DNA from: Geopsychrobacter sp.
GTDB taxonomy: Bacteria > Desulfobacterota > Desulfuromonadia > Desulfuromonadales > Geopsychrobacteraceae
Direction: 5' to 3'
NCBI GenBank assembly: GCA_021647445.1
Contig: JAKIUS010000002.1
Location: 1 to 17,418 of the forward strand
Length of the DNA stretch: 17,418 bases
A program made the position numbers and the translations under genes. Positions 1-8,500 of this stretch are shown here, piece after piece (the first letter of the stretch is position 1; every line of letters begins with the position of its first letter). The notes under the pieces were generated by a model, which saw only the letters and a program-made list of their open reading frames with translations, did not search any database and was not told the DNA's origin.

Positions 1-168
1 CTCGAGGAGGGCAGGGTGCAGGTCAGTGAATCCCCCTGTGCACGCAAGATCTGTATTGGCATGGGAAAAGTTCGTCGGGCCGGTGATTTGTTGGCCTGCG
101 TACCAAACCGCGTGGTGGTGCGGATTGAAGGGAAGAAAACCGACGGTTATGATCTCCTCAGTCGATGA
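1..168 (+). CDS. NusG domain II-containing protein (3' end only)
   Basis: Reading from base 1 gives 55 residues and a TGA at 166-168; the 5' end lies outside the window. The visible part holds a Cys-Ala-Arg-Lys-Ile-Cys stretch, then GDLLACVPNRVVVRIEG, which fits the C-terminal half of the NusG_II domain (paired cysteines, then a 'G-x-x-x-x-C-x-P-N-x-V-V-V-x-I' strand). These small, often membrane-anchored proteins resemble the insert domain of some NusG factors. Their role is not known; they commonly sit just upstream of Gx-type transporters, as here. The coding end overlaps the likely start of the next gene (149) by 20 bases, which suggests one transcript and coupled translation. The call rests on motif recognition and on the neighbouring gene. 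Confidence 0.72.
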   Translation, partial: LEEGRVQVSESPCARKICIGMGKVRRAGDLLACVPNRVVVRIEGKKTDGYDLLSR

Positions 169-727
169 TGAGCAACGCTTGGAGCAGGTGCGGCAGCGCG
201 TCTTTATGTCGTTGTTTATTGCGCTGGCAGGCGGCCTGCATACCTTTGAATCCCTGTTACCGAACCCGCTGCCCTGGTTCCGGATCGGTTTGGCCAATAT
301 CCTCGCCCTGACCGCCCTCTCTTTTTACGGCTTGCGGGCCATGTGGGTCCTCAGCCTGACCCGGGTATTTATCGGCAGTCTCTTGATTGGCAATCTGTTC
401 GGTCCGGGTTTTATGTTGTCTTTTGCCGGTGGCCTTGGCGCTTGCCTGATGATGTCGGTCGGGGCGGTGCTATTGCGGCGTGGGATCGGTCTGGTCGGCC
501 TTTCGGTGCTCGGTGCGACTGGACATGTGTGCGGACAATTGCTGATCGCGGGGTTGGTGGTGGTTCAGCACCAATCTATATGGTTGCTGTTGCCGGTTTT
601 TCTGCTCTTTGCTCTGCTCAGTGGAGTCCTTAATGGGCTTGCTGCTGATTTCATGGTTGATTATCTGTTACAGCACCCGGCGTTTTCGGCCTGCCACAAA
701 CGCTTCGGCTTTTCTCCAGAGAGATGA
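149..727 (+). CDS. Gx transporter family protein (heptaprenyl diphosphate synthase component I-like)
   Basis: A small integral membrane protein of about 192 residues with roughly six hydrophobic segments. The early 'ALAGGLHTFESLLPNPLPWF' region and the following 'RIGLANILALTAL' are typical of PF07456 (once called heptaprenyl diphosphate synthase subunit I, now Gx transporters of the ECF-like superfamily). It probably works in the inner membrane; the substrate is unknown, and family context elsewhere links it to isoprenoid or quinone metabolism. The frame is open back to an ATG at 26, but the first 41 codons of that longer version are soluble-looking and overlap the NusG-II reading frame. I therefore place the start at ATG 149, with a purine-rich GAAGGGAAG upstream at 127-135. 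TTG 179 and GTG 188 are other possible starts. It is followed after 12 bases by the lipoprotein gene. Confidence 0.8.
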   Translation: MISSVDDEQRLEQVRQRVFMSLFIALAGGLHTFESLLPNPLPWFRIGLANILALTALSFYGLRAMWVLSLTRVFIGSLLIGNLFGPGFMLSFAGGLGACLMMSVGAVLLRRGIGLVGLSVLGATGHVCGQLLIAGLVVVQHQSIWLLLPVFLLFALLSGVLNGLAADFMVDYLLQHPAFSACHKRFGFSPER

Positions 728-739
728 GGGAATAAAAAA

Positions 740-1210
740 ATGCGTCGATTTATCTATCTGCTGCTGATCTGTCTGTTGAGTGCCTGTGCCCTAGGAGGGC
801 AACAGACAGATAAATCAAAGTCTGCTTTCGAGCTTTCGCCAGCCTTAAGCCACGCGCAACTGCGGGAGGCTTTCGCCGCCCTGCCGGGAGTCTTGGTTCC
901 TGAGAGTGAACCACTGCGGGTGCTTTTTCCGGCGGGGGTTCTTTTTGCCAGCGGTTCCGTTTTGCCCATGCCGGGTGGCAGCGGGATGCTCGACAGCCTT
1001 GTCGACCTGCTCAAAGAATCGAACCTCGACTGGCGTTTTATCCTGCGGGCTGCTAGTGGCGAGGGGACTGAATACGACCAGGGCCTGGCGGCAGCGCGGG
1101 TTAAAATTCTGAAAACCTATTTCAAGGATGTTGGGCTCAACGTTCGCACCCTGCGTTTTCAGGCGGTTGCAGAAGCGGGACCCTTGCTTGAAATACAGAA
1201 CCTTAAATAG
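740..1210 (+). CDS. OmpA-like lipoprotein
   Basis: A 156-residue protein with a clear lipoprotein signal: Arg-Arg, a hydrophobic core and the lipobox L-S-A-C with Cys16 as the lipidated residue. The mature part, from about residue 55, resembles a short OmpA/MotB-type peptidoglycan-associated domain: 'LFPAGVLFASGSVLPMPGG', then a helix 'LDSLVDLLKES', then 'GLAAARVKILKTYFKDVGL', which matches the 'R-A-x-x-V-x-x-Y-(L/F)-x-x-x-G' end of that fold. It is likely held in the outer or inner membrane facing the periplasm. The start is preceded by GAGGGAA about 8 bases upstream. It lies 12 bases after the Gx gene and 27 before the nucleotidyltransferase gene, so co-transcription is likely. The OmpA-like assignment is moderate because the domain is short and divergent. 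Confidence 0.7.
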   Translation: MRRFIYLLLICLLSACALGGQQTDKSKSAFELSPALSHAQLREAFAALPGVLVPESEPLRVLFPAGVLFASGSVLPMPGGSGMLDSLVDLLKESNLDWRFILRAASGEGTEYDQGLAAARVKILKTYFKDVGLNVRTLRFQAVAEAGPLLEIQNLK

Positions 1211-1237
1211 TTACAATCAAGAAAGAGGAGTCGAACA

Positions 1238-2233
1238 ATGAAAGTCATTCTTCCGGTTGCGGGTAAAGGCACCCGCCTGCGCCCACATACCCATACCAAA
1301 GCCAAGTCGCTGGTTCATGTCGCGGGAAAAACCGTGCTTGAACATATCATCAGTCGACTTGAATCTCTGGAGATCAGTGAATATCTCTTTATTATCGATG
1401 AAAATGGCCAACAGATCAAAGAGTTCATGGCGCGGAAGTTTCCTGAGCTGAAATGTCGTTTTTTCGTGCAGAAGCAACGTCTGGGACCGGCGCATGCGGT
1501 GGCGCTGGCGGCACCGGCTATCGAAGAGGATGAAGACCTGTTGGTTGTGTTCAATGATACCATCTTCGTGACCGATCTGACCCGGATTCCGGAGCTCTGC
1601 GCAAATGCCGATGGCCTGATCTACTCGAAAGAGGTTGAGGATTATCAACGTTTTGGCGTCAATGTGGTGCGAGATGGTCGGATCGTCGATATGGTCGAAA
1701 AGCCGGACACCCCGGTTTCACGGCTGGCGCAGGTCGGACTCTATTACTTAAAAGATGGTCGTGGTTTCATCGAGCATATTGAGCAGACGATCAAGGCGGG
1801 GGAGATGGTCAAGGGGGAATACTATCTGCCCGCAGTCTTTATGCGCATGATTAGTGCGGGGTTGAACCTACAGGCTCCCGAGATCGATGCCTGGCTCGAT
1901 TGCGGTAAGCCGGAGACTCTGCTGGAAACCAATCGTTTCTTGCTTCAGGGTCGGCATCACGTGCATGGTGAGATTGAAAACAGCGTGTTGATTGAGCCGG
2001 TGCATATTGAACAGGGAGCCATGGTTAAAGATTCGATTCTCGGTCCAAATGTATCGGTTGCTGCGGGCAGTCGGATCGAAAAGAGTATCGTTTCCGATTC
2101 GATTATCAATGCCGAAAATCGGGTCATTAACATGGTGCTCGATCAGTCGCTGCTCGGGGATGTGGTCACCCTTGTCGGGTCACCGCGGCGCATGAATATC
2201 GGTGATCATTCGATTATCGAAATGGATCAGTAG
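1238..2233 (+). CDS. Sugar-phosphate nucleotidyltransferase with left-handed beta-helix tail
   Basis: A 331-residue enzyme that transfers a nucleotidyl group from an NTP to a sugar 1-phosphate, giving an NDP-sugar for polysaccharide or cell-surface synthesis in the cytoplasm. Residues 1-235 are the nucleotidyltransferase core: L-P-V-A-G-K-G-T-R-L-R-P at 5-16 (NTP loop), Lys21/Lys23 after it, a metal-site Asp at about 107 (F-N-D-T), a V-E-K-P sugar-binding strand, and W-L-D-C-G-K-P-E-T at 219-227. From about residue 240 a hexapeptide-like repeat (I-E-N-S-V-L-I-E-P, I-E-K-S-I-V-S-D-S) forms a beta-helix. This layout matches the long RmlA/StrD-like group and archaeal-type bifunctional enzymes; the sugar and NTP cannot be told from sequence. 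A strong AAAGAGGAG ribosome site precedes the ATG. Confidence 0.85.
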   Translation: MKVILPVAGKGTRLRPHTHTKAKSLVHVAGKTVLEHIISRLESLEISEYLFIIDENGQQIKEFMARKFPELKCRFFVQKQRLGPAHAVALAAPAIEEDEDLLVVFNDTIFVTDLTRIPELCANADGLIYSKEVEDYQRFGVNVVRDGRIVDMVEKPDTPVSRLAQVGLYYLKDGRGFIEHIEQTIKAGEMVKGEYYLPAVFMRMISAGLNLQAPEIDAWLDCGKPETLLETNRFLLQGRHHVHGEIENSVLIEPVHIEQGAMVKDSILGPNVSVAAGSRIEKSIVSDSIINAENRVINMVLDQSLLGDVVTLVGSPRRMNIGDHSIIEMDQ

Positions 2234-2248
2234 CCAGGATCATAAATG

Positions 2249-2380
2249 AGAGCCTCTTGCAAAAGGCTGAAAAATCAAGTGCCCGTCATTCCCGCGTAGG
2301 CGGGAATCCAGAAGTTCTCAGGTACGGCCTAAAAACTGGATTTCCGTTTTCACGGGGATGACAACTTTTGCAAGAGCCTC
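2249..2380 (+). repeat. Palindromic intergenic repeat, MITE-like
   Basis: The gap between the nucleotidyltransferase and DUF445 genes is mostly one imperfect inverted repeat. The outer arms are CTCTTGCAAAAG at 2254-2265 and its exact complement CTTTTGCAAGAG at 2365-2376, with GAG/CTC bases beyond them. The inner arms are 2285-2311 and 2336-2362, both starting GTCAT and ending ATCCAG when read inward. The centre, 2312-2335, is unpaired. No transposase is present, so it would be a non-autonomous element or a repeat copied in trans. The RNA would fold into a long hairpin and could affect transcript stability or termination between the genes. Confidence 0.8.
2288..2307 (+). repeat. ATTCCC-N8-GGGAAT inverted repeat (dRS3-like core)
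   Basis: ATTCCC (2288-2293), eight bases GCGTAGGC, then GGGAAT (2302-2307). This is the exact form of the 20-bp repeat called dRS3 in Neisseria, where it serves as a phage integration target and as part of repeat arrays. Very similar units are scattered in many proteobacterial genomes. The opposite arm of the larger palindrome carries a decayed version at 2339-2358 (ATTTCCG...CGGGGAT). Confidence 0.65.
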
Positions 2381-2410
2381 ATGAACATGTTTATTGTAAA
2401 GGATTTCTGA

Positions 2411-4012
2411 GTGAGCGGAATGACGATTAATCAACTGCTGCCCTACCTGCTGCCGCCTCTGCTCGGTGCGCTGATCGGCTATGTAACAAATTATATCGCC
2501 ATTCGCATGCTTTTTCGTCCGCTGAAGGCCTGGCGCATATTCGGTTTGCGCCTGCCACTGACTCCGGGAATTATTCCCGCCAAGCGAGGGGAACTGGCGT
2601 GTCGGATGGGAGATATGGTCGGCGAGCATCTGTTGACCGCCGCCGATGTCGGTCGCGCCTTTGCCAAGCCAAGTATTCAGAACGAACTGCGTCTGGCGGT
2701 GACCGACAAGCTCGGAACCTTTCTTGATCGAGAGCTGGGACCGCTCGAAACGCTGATTCCAGCCCGTTTTCGCCCCCGTTTCCGTGAGCTGGTTGATCTG
2801 CTGCGTGGCAAGGTGGCACGGCTGATCTTTGCTTACCTGCAGAGTGACGGTTTTGAAACCCGTTTGCGTGGGTATCTGCAGCGCCAGGGAGACCAGTGGC
2901 TAGCCCAGGATTTAGGCAATATTCTCACCCCACGGCGTTACCAAAGCCTGCAGCAGCATTTGGACGACAAGCTGAGCAGTTTTTTCCAGTCACCAAAGCT
3001 GGCCGAAACCGTTGGTCATTATGTAGATCATAAAACAGAAGCCCTGTTTGCCAATCAACGCCCCCTGCGTGAATTGTTGCCACCTGAGTTGATCGAGCTG
3101 TTACTCAAGCAACTGGAACGGGAGATCCCACCGTTGGTCGAACGTTTTGGCGGGATGCTGTATGATCCGGAATTTCGTGAGCGGCTGGTCGACAAGGGCA
3201 AAAAGGCGATCGATTCATTCCTCGATTCTTTGGGTGGCCTGGCCGGGTTGATCAGCGGATTCATGGACCTCAACAAGATTTACGATAAAATTCCTGAATT
3301 TCTCGACAAGGCCGGTGAAGAGGTTGCCGGTTGGCTCAAGGAAGAACGGACGCAACAGCAGCTGGCCGCACTGTTGCGTGAGCGGGTCGACGGCATGCTC
3401 GACAAACCCCTGGCGGTCTATCTGGAAAAACTTCCTTTTGAAAAGGTCAATGGGCTGCGTCGTTTTGTCCGTGAGCAGGCGATTGTTGCCCTGCAGTCGC
3501 GGCGTACCACTGAAGCAGCCCTTGGCCTGAGCGAAACCGCTATCGACCGGCTAAAGGATCGTTCTTTTGAAAGTTTGCTGAGCGCTAGTCTTCCGGACGG
3601 AACCCTCGACAGCGTGCGTGAGCAGCTGGCTGAGCGACTGCTCGAACTGCTCCGTTCACCCCAGGCGCGTACTGCTCTCGAAACCGTACTGCTGGAGCAG
3701 AGCGAAGAGTGGATCTACCGCAAGCCGCTCGGTCTACTTTCGGCACGGTTGCCGAATGACCTGCGTCAGGAGCTAGAGACTTCGCTCTGCCAGTTGGTCG
3801 AGGAGTTGCTTAAAAAAGAAGCCCCGCGTCTGGTCGAAACTCTCAATGTGAGGCGTATGGTAGAAGAAAAGGTCAACGGCCTCGATCTTATGCAGGTTGA
3901 AGGGCTGCTGATGGGAATCATGCAAGAGCAGTTTAAGTACATTAACTTGTTTGGTGGGCTACTCGGCTTTCTGATTGGTCTGCTCAACCTGGTGTTGCTG
4001 AGAATGATGTAA
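2411..4012 (+). CDS. DUF445 family membrane protein
   Basis: A 533-residue protein with the DUF445 hallmark at its N-terminus: one membrane segment (about residues 6-25, LLPYLLPPLLGALIGYVTNY) running into 'IAIRMLFRPL' and 'PLTPGIIPAKR'. A long, mostly helical, charged middle follows (about 60-500), and a second membrane segment lies at the very end (about 508-531). Both ends are thus in the membrane, with a large soluble helical part between. The family includes Bacillus YheB; the function is unknown. It is longer than YheB-type members, in line with delta-proteobacterial forms. The GTG at 2411 has AAAGGA 7 bases upstream; ATG 2420 is a possible start three codons later. Confidence 0.82.
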   Translation: MSGMTINQLLPYLLPPLLGALIGYVTNYIAIRMLFRPLKAWRIFGLRLPLTPGIIPAKRGELACRMGDMVGEHLLTAADVGRAFAKPSIQNELRLAVTDKLGTFLDRELGPLETLIPARFRPRFRELVDLLRGKVARLIFAYLQSDGFETRLRGYLQRQGDQWLAQDLGNILTPRRYQSLQQHLDDKLSSFFQSPKLAETVGHYVDHKTEALFANQRPLRELLPPELIELLLKQLEREIPPLVERFGGMLYDPEFRERLVDKGKKAIDSFLDSLGGLAGLISGFMDLNKIYDKIPEFLDKAGEEVAGWLKEERTQQQLAALLRERVDGMLDKPLAVYLEKLPFEKVNGLRRFVREQAIVALQSRRTTEAALGLSETAIDRLKDRSFESLLSASLPDGTLDSVREQLAERLLELLRSPQARTALETVLLEQSEEWIYRKPLGLLSARLPNDLRQELETSLCQLVEELLKKEAPRLVETLNVRRMVEEKVNGLDLMQVEGLLMGIMQEQFKYINLFGGLLGFLIGLLNLVLLRMM

Positions 4013-4066
4013 AGACCATTGATTTCAAGCTTATCCTCTGGCCGGTTATCAAATCAGGAAAAGAGA

Positions 4067-5545
4067 ATGATTGAAGTTACAGCATTGATAAAACAGGGAG
4101 AAGGCATTTCCGTTGAATTTAAGAAATGTCGCAATAACCTCAATCGGGATATTTATGAGACCGTCTGCGAGTTCCTTAACCGTCACGGTGGAACCCTGTT
4201 GCTCGGAGTGAGTGATGCCGGGGAGGTGACCGGTGTTGATCCAGACTGTACGGAACAACTGAAAAAAAACTTTGTAACGGCCATCAACAATCCGCAAAAA
4301 CTTTATCCTCCAGCCTATTTGTCCATTGATGAAATTGATAAAGAAGGCAAGACAATCCTGCGTATTTATGTGCCGGAAAGCTCACAGGTGCATCGCTGTA
4401 ATGGTCGTATCTTAGACCGTAACGAAGACGGCGACTTTGACATTACCGACCATACTACGCAAGTCGCCAATCTTTACCTGCGCAAGCAGACCACCTACTC
4501 GGAGAATAAGGTATATCCCCATGTCGGGCTGAGCGACTTGCGGTCCGATTTAATCGCACGCTGCCGTAAGCTCGCCGGAGTCTGGACTGCGGGCCACCCC
4601 TGGTCACAGATGGACGACCAGGAGTTGATCCAAAGTGCCCAGCTCTACCAGATCGATACCGAAACCAGAAAAGACGGTATTACTCTCGCAGGCATTCTTC
4701 TGTTGGGTACCGACCAGCTCATTCTATCAACCGTACCTCATCACCGGACTGATCTGATCTTGCGCAAGGTGAACCTGGATCGTTACGATGACCGGGATCT
4801 GGTTCGCACCAACCTGGTCGAAAGTTATGATCGAATTATTGCCTTTGTCCAGAAACACCTGCCCGATCCGTTTTTTCTGGAGGGCATGGATCGCATCAGT
4901 ATCCGCGACGCGATCTTCCGCGAAGTTGCCTCCAATATCCTGATTCACCGGGAATATACCAATGCGTTCCCAGCCAAACTGATCATCGAATTTGGGCAGG
5001 TCTGTACCGAAAATAGTAATAAGCCACATGGCTTCGGAACACTTGATCCAACCACCTTTACACCGTTCCCCAAGAACCCGGTAATTGGAGCTTTTTTCCG
5101 TGAGATTCATCGGGCCGATGAACTCGGCTCTGGAATGCGCAAGATGATGCGCTATGGGAATGCCTACGGTGGTGCCGATCCTGAATTAATTGAGGGGGAT
5201 GTCTTCCAGGTTGTGGTTAAGGTGCCGGAATTCGGAGCAATAGCGCCTCAACGCCCCTCTCTAAAACCAGAGTCAGAGGCCCAGTCGGGGGCCCAGTCGG
5301 GGGCCCAGTCGGGGGCCCAGTCAGATGATATCATTCACGCTCTGAGTGAGCGCGCTCTTTCAGCAAATGAACTGATTGAAATGCTGGGATTGAGCAGTAA
5401 AACAGGAGCTTTTAAGCGAAACATCAAAGAGCTGATGGATAGAAGATTTATTGAGTACACCCTTCCTGAGAAGCCCGGAAGTCGTCTTCAGAAATACCAA
5501 TTGACAGAAGCAGGTAACCGTTTCCTGAAATCTTCACAGGATTAG
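4067..5545 (+). CDS. AlbA_2/Schlafen-like domain, GHKL ATPase and winged-helix protein
   Basis: I place the start at ATG 4067, where AGGAAAAGAG stands at 4056-4065; a longer reading from TTG 4019 adds 16 unsupported residues. The 492-residue protein has three parts. Residues 10-130 are an AlbA_2 (Schlafen-type, putative nucleic-acid binding) domain, with E17-F-K-K and F36-L-N-R-H-G-G-T-L-L-L-G-V. Residues about 270-375 are a GHKL-type ATP-binding domain: E286-V-A-S-N290 with I-L-I-H-R-E-Y after it, F334-P-K-N-P, and D351-E-L-G-S-G-M-R-K. After a repeat-rich linker (405-419), residues about 420-492 form a winged helix. Such proteins occur as regulators or accessory factors beside restriction and toxin genes; the role is not established. 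The stop is 2 bases before the methyltransferase start, so the two are probably co-expressed. It opens the AT-richer accessory block. Confidence 0.82.
   Translation: MIEVTALIKQGEGISVEFKKCRNNLNRDIYETVCEFLNRHGGTLLLGVSDAGEVTGVDPDCTEQLKKNFVTAINNPQKLYPPAYLSIDEIDKEGKTILRIYVPESSQVHRCNGRILDRNEDGDFDITDHTTQVANLYLRKQTTYSENKVYPHVGLSDLRSDLIARCRKLAGVWTAGHPWSQMDDQELIQSAQLYQIDTETRKDGITLAGILLLGTDQLILSTVPHHRTDLILRKVNLDRYDDRDLVRTNLVESYDRIIAFVQKHLPDPFFLEGMDRISIRDAIFREVASNILIHREYTNAFPAKLIIEFGQVCTENSNKPHGFGTLDPTTFTPFPKNPVIGAFFREIHRADELGSGMRKMMRYGNAYGGADPELIEGDVFQVVVKVPEFGAIAPQRPSLKPESEAQSGAQSGAQSGAQSDDIIHALSERALSANELIEMLGLSSKTGAFKRNIKELMDRRFIEYTLPEKPGSRLQKYQLTEAGNRFLKSSQD
5279..5322 (+). repeat. In-frame 12-bp tandem repeat (AQSG units)
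   Basis: Three perfect copies of GCCCAGTCGGGG (5279-5290, 5291-5302, 5303-5314) and a partial fourth (GCCCAGTC, 5315-5322). Each unit encodes Ala-Gln-Ser-Gly. They form the flexible linker between the GHKL domain and the winged helix of the AlbA_2 protein. Because the unit is a multiple of three, copy-number change would alter linker length without breaking the frame. Confidence 0.93.
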
Positions 5546-5547
5546 AG

Positions 5548-8500
5548 ATGGAACTAAAAACAGAGATACAACAATGCCTCCAGGCCTTCTCCGGTAAAGA
5601 CTTGCGCACTGCCGCCATCGGTCTGCTGAACACTTTGGGCTATCAGAGTGAAAAGACCCTTGATCTCGGTGGTTCGCCAGAGGCATTTCTTGAGCAGTTC
5701 GACAATGATCCCGACCGGGCTTTCCGCAAAGACAAAGCCCTTTTTGAAGATTGGCAAGAGATTCAGCTGCTGTTCCAGCTTACAGATCAGGAACTCAGTG
5801 GTCAGAACAGTCTGTTTGTGGAAAACGAAGTAAAGCAGGGAGTGATGAACTCTTACCTCTTCTTTGCCCTCAGGCTGAAAGAGGCGACATACACTCGCGG
5901 CAAACTGGCGCAAATTACCCGCCAGCTAAACCGACTCTTTCCGATGCCGGTGATGGTGTTTTTTGAATATGACGGTCAGCTTTCTATCGCTGTCATCAAT
6001 CGTCGCGGAAACAAACGTGATAGCGACAATGATGTGCTTGGAAAAGTAACCTTTATCCAAGGTATCAGTTTGGCAGCTCCCCACCGTGGGCATCTTGACA
6101 TCCTGGCCAGTTTCTCCATTTCAGCACTGACCAGTAAGACTGGAATTAATAGTTTCGATGCTCTGCATGCGGCTTGGGAAGAAGTTTTTAACGTTGAGCT
6201 GCTCAACAAGAAATTCTACCGTGAACTTTCCAATTGGTATTTTTGGGCTATGCAGCATGTCCATTTTCCTTTTGACAACGCAGAGCTGGACAAGGATCAA
6301 CTCTTTAAAGACGATGACAAAATTCGGGAGCATGATGCCAAAAACCTCATCCGCCTGCTGACCCGGCTTTTGTTTGTTTGGTTTATCAAAGAGAAGGGTC
6401 TCATTCCAGAATCCCTCTTTGATTCGGATAAGCTGAAGAGCGAGGTGCTCAATGATTTTGATGACTGCTCTGCCGATACCCGTTTCTACAAAGCTATTCT
6501 CCAGAACCTGTTCTTTGCAACCCTCAACCAAAGCTGCGGTAAGCGCCAGTTCCGTAACCCAGGGCGACAGCATCGTAATATTACGACACTGATGCGTTAT
6601 CAGCAGTATTTTCAGGATTCCGACAGTTTCATTGCACTGGTTGAATCGGCCGTACCTTTTATGAACGGTGGTCTTTTTGAATGTCTGGATATGCCGCATC
6701 CGACTAAAAAGGGTCCCCAGGGCGGTGATGTGATCCTTTTTGAAGATGGCTTTTCAGATCGTGATGACAATGTGCTCCGGGTGCCGGATTTTCTCTTCTA
6801 CGGCAAACAAAAAAACATCGACCTCAGCGGAGTTTATGGTGACAATAAACGCAAAAAAGAAAAAGTTCTGGGCCTTATTCATATCCTCAATAGCTATAAG
6901 TTTACGATTGTTGAAAACACGCCGATAGAGCAGGAAATTGCGCTCGACCCCGAGCTTCTCGGTAAGGTCTTTGAGAATCTGCTTGCCTCTTACAACCCTG
7001 AAACAAAGACGACCGCACGTAAACAGACCGGCTCCTTCTATACTCCGCGAACCATTGTGGATTATATGGTCGACGAATCACTGAAGGCCTATTTGAGCCA
7101 GGCGCTTTGTAAGGCTTGCCCTGAAGTCACCGAAGGGGATGCCAAAGAAGGGCTTGATATCCTGTTTTCGTACTCTGAAAAAGAACATGTTTTTTCTGAG
7201 GCAGAAAAACTCGCACTCATTACGGCGATCGATAATTGCAAGATTCTCGATCCTGCCTGCGGTTCCGGTGCCTTTCCGATGGGCATTCTGCACAAGCTGG
7301 AGTTCATTCTCGGTAAACTTGATAAAAACAACAAGCTATGGCGTGATCGTCAAATTGGAAAAGTTAACGATACTATTGCTGTTGCCGAGCAGATTGACGA
7401 CGCTGTCATCCGCGAAAATACCGTTAAGGATCTGGAAGCCCAAAAAGAGGATGTTGAAGAGGCATTCTCGCAAAACGATCTTGGTTATGGCCGCAAACTC
7501 TACCTTATCGAAAACTGTATTTACGGCGTAGATATTCAGTCGATTGCCACGCAGGTGAGTAAGCTCCGTTTCTTTATCTCGTTGATTGTCGAGCAGGGGA
7601 TCAATCCGGATAAAGAGAACTTTGGTATACGCCCCCTGCCTAACCTGGAAGCTAAATTTACGACCGCTGATACGCTGATCCCGATCGAAAAGCCCGCAGA
7701 TCAGGGCGAGTTATTTGAATCCAAAAAGGTTAAGGACCTCGAAAAAGAGCTGAAACAGATACGACATAATTTGTTCAACGCCAAGACGCCGAAAACCAAA
7801 AACAAATACCGCTTACGCGATAAAGAACTGCGTGAACAGATTGCCGCAGAACTGGAAGTTAGCGGTTGGAGCAGCGCCTCTGCCCGGCAGCTTTCCCAAT
7901 GGGACCCCTACGACCAGAATGCCAGCTCCCCGTTCTTTGATGCTGAGTGGATGTATGGCATTTCGGACGGATTCGATGTTGTTATCGGGAATCCACCGTA
8001 TATTTCGGTTGAAAAATTCAGCGGGACGAAACAGCAAGAAGTATGGAAAAAAATCTATACAACTTATGCCGCCCGAGGTGATGTCTACTGTTTCTTTTAC
8101 GAACGTGGTGCTCAATTACTTAGACCTGGTGGACACCTCTGTTATATCACTTCCAATAAATGGATGCGGGCAGGCTACGGAGAAAAGCTGCGTGCTCTTC
8201 TCTCCTCGGCTGTAGATACCAAAGCCGTTCTTGATTTTGGTATGGCGCAGAATTTTGGTGCTGCCACCACTTATACGAACATTCTGAACTTTGAAAACAT
8301 ACCGACAACTAATCTCACCCAGGCTTGCTACGCTGCTGACGATAATGAGGCAATGGCTGATCCCGGAAATTATTTTCGGGGGAAAGCTGTACTGATGCCG
8401 GAACTTAGTGAAAACGCTTGGGTCGTCGTCACCCCCGAACGCTACCGCATCAAAAAATTAGTCGAGTTGCAGGGTGTCCCTCTTGGGAAGTGGAATTTAA

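Noticed and set aside
26..148. The longer N-terminus of the Gx transporter from ATG 26
   Set aside because: This stretch is coding in the other frame for the NusG-II protein and its product lacks family resemblance; ATG 149 gives the usual protein length.
5279..5322. CRISPR-like short repeats
   Set aside because: The units are 12 bp, contiguous without spacers, and in frame inside a coding sequence.
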